NCBI GenBank assembly: GCA_965214795.1
Contig: OZ243976.1
Location: 3,348,001 to 3,412,000, forward strand
Reading direction: 5' to 3'
From: JAJDXW01 sp965214795
Lineage (GTDB): Bacteria; Pseudomonadota; Gammaproteobacteria; HK1
Length of the DNA stretch: 64,000 nt
Of the stretch, positions 60,348 to 64,000 are shown piece by piece. The stretch's first letter is position 1. The number at the start of each line of letters is the position of its first letter. The position numbers were made by a program, and so were the translations under genes. The notes below the pieces were generated by a model that was given only the letters and a program-made list of their open reading frames with translations, searched no databases and was not told where the DNA came from.

Positions 60348-61309
60348 GTCCCGTTGATGTCCCGGTCGTCCATGCCAAGAAGGTACAGGATACCGTCAAG
60401 CCCGAAGTTCTCGATGACGTGGTCCGCCCCCGCCCGCAGGGCCGGACGGGGGCGGAAGGCGACCCCGAGACCGGCCGCGCGCAGCATCTCGAGGTCGTTC
60501 GCCCCGTCGCCGGCCGCCACCACCTCCTCGGCGTCGAGTCCTTCGCGCGCCGCCGTCGCACGGACGAACGCCGCCTTGGCCGCCCCGTCGATGACTTCGC
60601 CTTCGATCTCTCCGGTCAGCCGCCCGTTCCGGACCACGAGCTCGTGGGCATGGACGTGGTCGAAGCGAAAGCCGAAGCGCTCGGCGACCCGCCGGGCGAA
60701 CCACGCGAACCCGCCCGAGACGACGGCGACGCGGTAGCCGTGCCGGGCGAGCGCGGCAAGCAGCCGTTTCGCCCCGGGGGCGAGGGGGAGGCGGCGGGCA
60801 ATCGGTTCGAGCGCCTCCAGGGGAAGCCCGGCAATCCGTTCGAGGCGGGCGAGGAACGCGCCGCGGAACTCGATCTCCCCTCGCATCGCGGCGTCGGTGA
60901 TCGCGGCCACCTCCCGTTCAGCCCCCATCGCCAGGGCCAGCTCGTCGACGACCTCGGCGTCGACCAGGGTCGAATCCATGTCGAGGCAGACGAGCCGTCG
61001 CCGGCGGCGCCAGCGGTCGTCGCGCTGCACCGCGGCGTCGACACCCATCCCCTCGAAGGCCGACCGGACCGCCCCTCGAAGCGCGCCGAGGTCCGGTCGC
61101 GGACCGGCCGCGACGAGATCGAGGGCCCGGCACCGGGCACCGTCTCCGGGGAACGACGGCCCCGGTGCGCCGCCGGGGAGAGGGCCGGACAGCGGCGCAA
61201 TCCGCGCGGCGCGGAGCCCGAAGCCGGAGAGGACCTCGTGGGCGCGATCGGTGTGGCGGCCGTCGAGATTCGGCCCGAGCAGGGTGAGAACGGTTCGGGA
61301 AGTCTCCAC
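60344..61309 (-). CDS. serB: Phosphoserine phosphatase
   Basis: Last step of serine synthesis. 321 residues from GTG 61309 (GAGG about 9 bases before). A degenerate ACT-like N-terminal part (TVLTLLGPNLDGRHTDRAHE) precedes the HAD core: nucleophile motif CLDMDSTLVDAEVVDELA, motif II VAVVSGGFAWFARRVAE, Lys in AKAAFVRATA, and motif III AAGDGANDLEMLRAAGLGVA. Coupled by a 4-bp overlap to pdxH; PLP and serine metabolism meet here (serine transaminase needs PLP). Earlier in-frame starts reach into element C2 territory and are rejected. Confidence 0.93.
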   Translation of the reverse strand: METSRTVLTLLGPNLDGRHTDRAHEVLSGFGLRAARIAPLSGPLPGGAPGPSFPGDGARCRALDLVAAGPRPDLGALRGAVRSAFEGMGVDAAVQRDDRWRRRRRLVCLDMDSTLVDAEVVDELALAMGAEREVAAITDAAMRGEIEFRGAFLARLERIAGLPLEALEPIARRLPLAPGAKRLLAALARHGYRVAVVSGGFAWFARRVAERFGFRFDHVHAHELVVRNGRLTGEIEGEVIDGAAKAAFVRATAAREGLDAEEVVAAGDGANDLEMLRAAGLGVAFRPRPALRAGADHVIENFGLDGILYLLGMDDRDINGT

Positions 61310-61429
61310 GCGAGCCTCGTTCAGCGCGGTGCGGGCGGAAGCGGCCCGGCGGGGTCGGCGCCGCGTGCGGCGGATCCCGTCAGCCTCGAAACGGAGGCGT
61401 GGCCGGCGGTCGCGTCGAGACCGGGAGGG

Positions 61430-61584
61430 CAATGGCATTCACTTAAGGGGATATTCCCGTTTAGTTTTGCCATGGCGGTACGAAACGGTTCTCGCAACAT
61501 GTTGATTTTGAAGGGAGTGGTATTCGAGAGGATCTGGGAGAAACGGGCTTTTGCTCGCCGATCCGCCTTAAGTGGATGCCATTG
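61430..61584. mobile_element. Element C, copy 2 (155-bp MITE-like insertion)
   Basis: Differs from 11468-11622 at only a few positions over 155 bp, with the same inverted ends (CAATGGCATTCACTTAAG on the left, CTTAAGTGGATGCCATTG on the right). It lies in the gap between serB and tatD, next to a run of G's; the flanks (GGGAGGG / GGGGGGG) are too simple to prove a target duplication. Both copies landed in G- or C-runs. Confidence 0.88.
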
Positions 61585-61631
61585 GGGGGGGGAAGGGGGG
61601 CTCGAGCGTCATCCGTGCGAGGCCCCGCCGC

Positions 61632-62456
61632 TCACGTGCCGGTGGCCGGGGCCGCAGCGGCGGCGCGGTGCGGCAGGCCGAAGAAGGCGCACGCGGTGGC
61701 GGTGGTCCGAGCCGCGAGCGCTTCGACCGTCTCACCGGTCGCGCTCGCCACCGCGCGGGCGATGTGAGCGAGCCGCGCGGGTTCGTTCCGACGGCTCCGG
61801 GGCCGGGGGCGGAGGTCGCGGGGCAGGAGGTAGGGAGAGTCGGTCTCGAGCATCAGGCGGTCGGTCGGGATCCGGCCGGCGAGCTCGCGCAGATGCAGGC
61901 CGCGCCGCTCGTCGCAGATCCAGCCCGTGATGCCGACGTGCAGGTCGAGATCGAGATAGGCGTGGAGCATTTCGCGGTCGCCGGTGAAGCAGTGGATGAC
62001 CGCCGGCCCCAGCCGACCGCGGGCCGGCTTCAGGATCTCGACGAAGCGGCGGTGGGCGTTGCGCTCGTGCAGGAAGACGGGAAGCCCGAGCCGGGCCGCG
62101 ATCCCGAGCTGCTCCTCGAAGGCCCGCTCCTGGTCGGAGCGAGGCGAGAAGTCCCGGTAGAAGTCGAGGCCGGTCTCGCCGACCGCGGCCACCTCCTCGC
62201 GCCCCGCGAGCGCTTCGATGGCCGACGCCGCTTCGCCGTCGAAGGTTGCGGCCTCGTGGGGGTGGATACCCGCCGTGGCCATCAGCCGACCGGGATGGCG
62301 GCGGGCGAGCGCCGCGGCCGCCTCGCTGTCCGGCCGGCTTGTGCCGGTCACGATGATGCGACCGACACCCGAACGGGCCGCCCGGTCGAGGACTTCGTCG
62401 AGATCGGGTGCGAATGACTCGTGGCAGAGGTTCGCGCCGACGTCGATGAGCTCCAT
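61632..62456 (-). CDS. tatD: TatD-family deoxyribonuclease
   Basis: Mg-dependent DNase/hydrolase, 274 residues. The N-terminus MELIDVGANLCHESFAPDLD lacks the HxH of YcfH-type paralogues and resembles E. coli TatD (DIGVNL). The rest follows: TAGIHPHEAATF, VAAVGETGLDFYRDFS, PVFLHERNAHRRF, AVIHCFTGDREM, GITGWICDERRGLHLRELAG and ETDSPYLLPRDLRP, with the SRRNEPARLAHIA C-terminal motif. This is the gammaproteobacterial-type TatD signature. Confidence 0.92.
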   Translation of the reverse strand: MELIDVGANLCHESFAPDLDEVLDRAARSGVGRIIVTGTSRPDSEAAAALARRHPGRLMATAGIHPHEAATFDGEAASAIEALAGREEVAAVGETGLDFYRDFSPRSDQERAFEEQLGIAARLGLPVFLHERNAHRRFVEILKPARGRLGPAVIHCFTGDREMLHAYLDLDLHVGITGWICDERRGLHLRELAGRIPTDRLMLETDSPYLLPRDLRPRPRSRRNEPARLAHIARAVASATGETVEALAARTTATACAFFGLPHRAAAAAPATGT

Positions 62457-62661
62457 GGGCGAAGGAGGATATCATTCCGCCTGTCCCCGCGGCGCCTGCC
62501 CTGCACCGGTCCGATCGTGCCCCCGGTGCGCGGCCGCGGGGTGCGGGTGGAGCAGGCGCCGCGGGACGGGACACTCCGGATCGGACGCGCTCCCCTTCCC
62601 CGCGGTGCGGCAATGCGCGGACGGCACGAGACGAACGCGCAACCCGCAAGAGCACCCCCCG

Positions 62662-63090
62662 ATGCCCGGACCCGCTCCCCGCCGCGCGCCGAACCTTCGC
62701 GAACGCGTCGTCGAACTCGGCGTGCTGCGCGTCGCCCTCCTCGCGGCGGTAGCGGTCCTCGTGGCAAGCGCCCCCTTCTCGTCGTTCGGACCGAACGGCT
62801 CCGGGGTGGTCGATGCCTCGCGGCCGCTCGGGGTCGAGGGCGTCGCCCTCGGATCGTACTGGCTCGACCTGTCGCCGGGCCTCCTCTGGACGACCCTCAT
62901 CGCCCCCCCGCTCGCGGTGATGATGGCCTTCGTAGTGCCCCTCGACATGCTGATGAGCCGGGTCTACATGACCGACAAGCCGGCTGCGGAACGCGCGCGC
63001 TATCGCCGCATCCTCGCGGCCGAGGCTCTTGCCTTCGGGCTCCTGGTCGCCGCCTGGGCTCCCTTCTTCGTGACCCTCCTCTCGCTCTGA
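62662..63090 (+). CDS. Integral membrane protein, hypothetical (142 aa)
   Basis: Three predicted membrane segments: LGVLRVALLAAVAVLVASAP, LLWTTLIAPPLAVMMAFVVP and ALAFGLLVAAWAPFFVTLLS. A polar loop of about 40 residues follows the first and a short basic loop (KPAAERARYRRILAAE) the second. No family recognised. It lies between divergent tatD and a convergent PBP4-type gene, alone on its strand. Confidence 0.7.
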   Translation: MPGPAPRRAPNLRERVVELGVLRVALLAAVAVLVASAPFSSFGPNGSGVVDASRPLGVEGVALGSYWLDLSPGLLWTTLIAPPLAVMMAFVVPLDMLMSRVYMTDKPAAERARYRRILAAEALAFGLLVAAWAPFFVTLLSL

Positions 63091-63134
63091 CGGTCGGGCG
63101 CGCGCACCGCCGCGGCCGGCTCTCCCTCCGTCGG

Positions 63135-64000
63135 TCAGTCCCGATCGAGGAGCCAGGCGAGAATCGCATCCTGGACCGCCGTTCCTCCCTCCGTGCGGTC
63201 GATCCGGGGGTGCTCCTGGAGCGCCACCACCGCGAGGGTGCGCCCGCGCCGCGTCCGGACGTAGCCCGCCATCGCCCGCACCCCGTCGAGGAGACCGGTC
63301 TTCAACCGGGCGCGGGGCGCATCCGGGCGGCCTTCGAGACGCCTGCGCAGGGTCCCGTCGAGCGAGGCGATCGGGAGAGACGCCGCGAACTCCGGGCGGA
63401 AGCGGCTCCGCTCCCCCGCGAGCAGGATCTTCCCGAGCCCGCGGGCGGAGGCCCGGGTCTCGCGGGCGAGCCCCGCTCCGTTCACGAGCGCGAGGTGCGG
63501 ATCCTCGATCCCTTTCCGCTCGAGCCACTCGGCGACCGCCAGCCGCCCCTTGTCGGTGGTTCCGGGGGGGCCGAATCGCTCCGCTCCCAAGGTGAGCAGC
63601 AGGTTGCGAGACATCACGTTGTTGCTGAACTTGTTGATCCCGCGGATGACGACCGCGAGCGGAGGCGATCGATGCCGGTGCCAGAGGCTCGCGCCTTCGG
63701 GAACGGGGGCAACCACGAGCCCGTTCTCGATTCGACCCCCCATCTGCCCCCAGAGCGCCCGCACCACCCCGTCCGCGAATCGGGCCGGAGGGAGCACGGA
63801 GCGCGGAAACGCCGCGCGCGGACAGCCACGCAGGATGCGCCCCGCGACGGTGAGCACCGGCAGGGGGGCGTCGAGCGGGGATCGGGTTGCGAGGGGGCCG
63901 GAGACCTGGAGGCGGAGGTCGCGGCCCGCGCAACCGCCCGCCCCGAGCGCGACCCGGTTCCGCAGCCGCAGGCCCGTCACCGGCGGCTCGGTCCGGACCC
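63135..64000 (-). CDS. dacB: D-alanyl-D-alanine carboxypeptidase/endopeptidase, PBP4 type (N-terminus beyond window)
   Basis: The C-terminal 288 codons of a class C penicillin-binding protein acting on peptidoglycan in the periplasm. The SxN motif is FSNNVMSRN, the KTG triad is RLKTGLLDGVRAMAGYV, and ALVNGAGLARETR (usual DGSGLSR) and IASLDGTLRRRL are family landmarks. The gene runs off the right edge, so the signal peptide and the nucleophile SxxK are outside. The in-frame ATG at 63980 is not taken as the start, because homology-like sequence continues past it. Confidence 0.88.
   Translation of the reverse strand, partial: VRTEPPVTGLRLRNRVALGAGGCAGRDLRLQVSGPLATRSPLDAPLPVLTVAGRILRGCPRAAFPRSVLPPARFADGVVRALWGQMGGRIENGLVVAPVPEGASLWHRHRSPPLAVVIRGINKFSNNVMSRNLLLTLGAERFGPPGTTDKGRLAVAEWLERKGIEDPHLALVNGAGLARETRASARGLGKILLAGERSRFRPEFAASLPIASLDGTLRRRLEGRPDAPRARLKTGLLDGVRAMAGYVRTRRGRTLAVVALQEHPRIDRTEGGTAVQDAILAWLLDRD

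Overview
The window is a GC-rich bacterial chromosome segment packed with catabolic enzymes and ABC importers. It is probably from a proteobacterium. TatD has the E. coli-type N-terminus (no HxH motif), which points to a gammaproteobacterium, while the Aap transporter and the mgs/tmm/tdm genes are also common in alphaproteobacteria. I can go no further on taxonomy. The gene mix (polyamine, amino-acid and methylated-amine uptake and breakdown) suits a heterotroph living on organic nitrogen, marine or host-associated.

Layout. 1-3.3 kb: polyamine-type ABC importer, cut by the window start. 4.2-10.8 kb: D-threonate-type kinase/PdxA2 pair, an amidase, an acyl-CoA synthetase and an MBL hydrolase. 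11-19 kb: two VOC proteins, a PaaK-like ligase, MmgE/PrpD, a coiled-coil membrane protein, a PuuE-like deacetylase, a GNAT-like protein and an M20 peptidase. 19.7-23.5 kb: glutamine-dependent NAD synthetase, an HpaB-type hydroxylase and tRNA-Ser(CGA). 24-28.5 kb: aapJQMP. 29-32.6 kb: MetY-type sulfhydrylase, alpha/beta hydrolase, HisC. 32.9-35.5 kb: decayed mobile DNA (Rpn-like gene with a partial tandem copy, group II intron RT fragment, repeats). 35.6-38.8 kb: NMT1/THI5-like binding protein, half-size EamA transporter, conserved unknown, nitrilase-fold hydrolase. 38.9-56.1 kb: methylated-amine region. 56-58.3 kb: TPR-like protein and a VapBC-type module. 58.7-64 kb: LON-domain protein, pdxH, serB, tatD, a membrane protein and the C-terminal part of a PBP4-type peptidase.

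The centre of interest is 38.9-56.1 kb. Tmm (trimethylamine to TMAO), Tdm (TMAO to dimethylamine plus formaldehyde; all five zinc-site residues keep their known spacing), a GmaS-like gamma-glutamylamide synthetase and MgsA/B/C-like N-methylglutamate synthase subunits are arranged around a FadR-type GntR regulator. They sit with a complete branched-chain-amino-acid-type ABC importer, where a TmoXWV-type TMAO importer would be expected. Dimethylamine monooxygenase and N-methylglutamate dehydrogenase are not in the window. A conserved-looking 136-residue protein of unknown role ends the mgs operon.

Intergenic space is heavily colonised by small non-coding repeats. There are at least five families: B, about 210-420 bp with 20-bp terminal inverted repeats, five copies; A, three copies plus loose tail fragments; C, 155 bp, two near-identical copies; and E and F, two copies each. 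One B copy carries a nested 186-bp element with a 9-bp target duplication.
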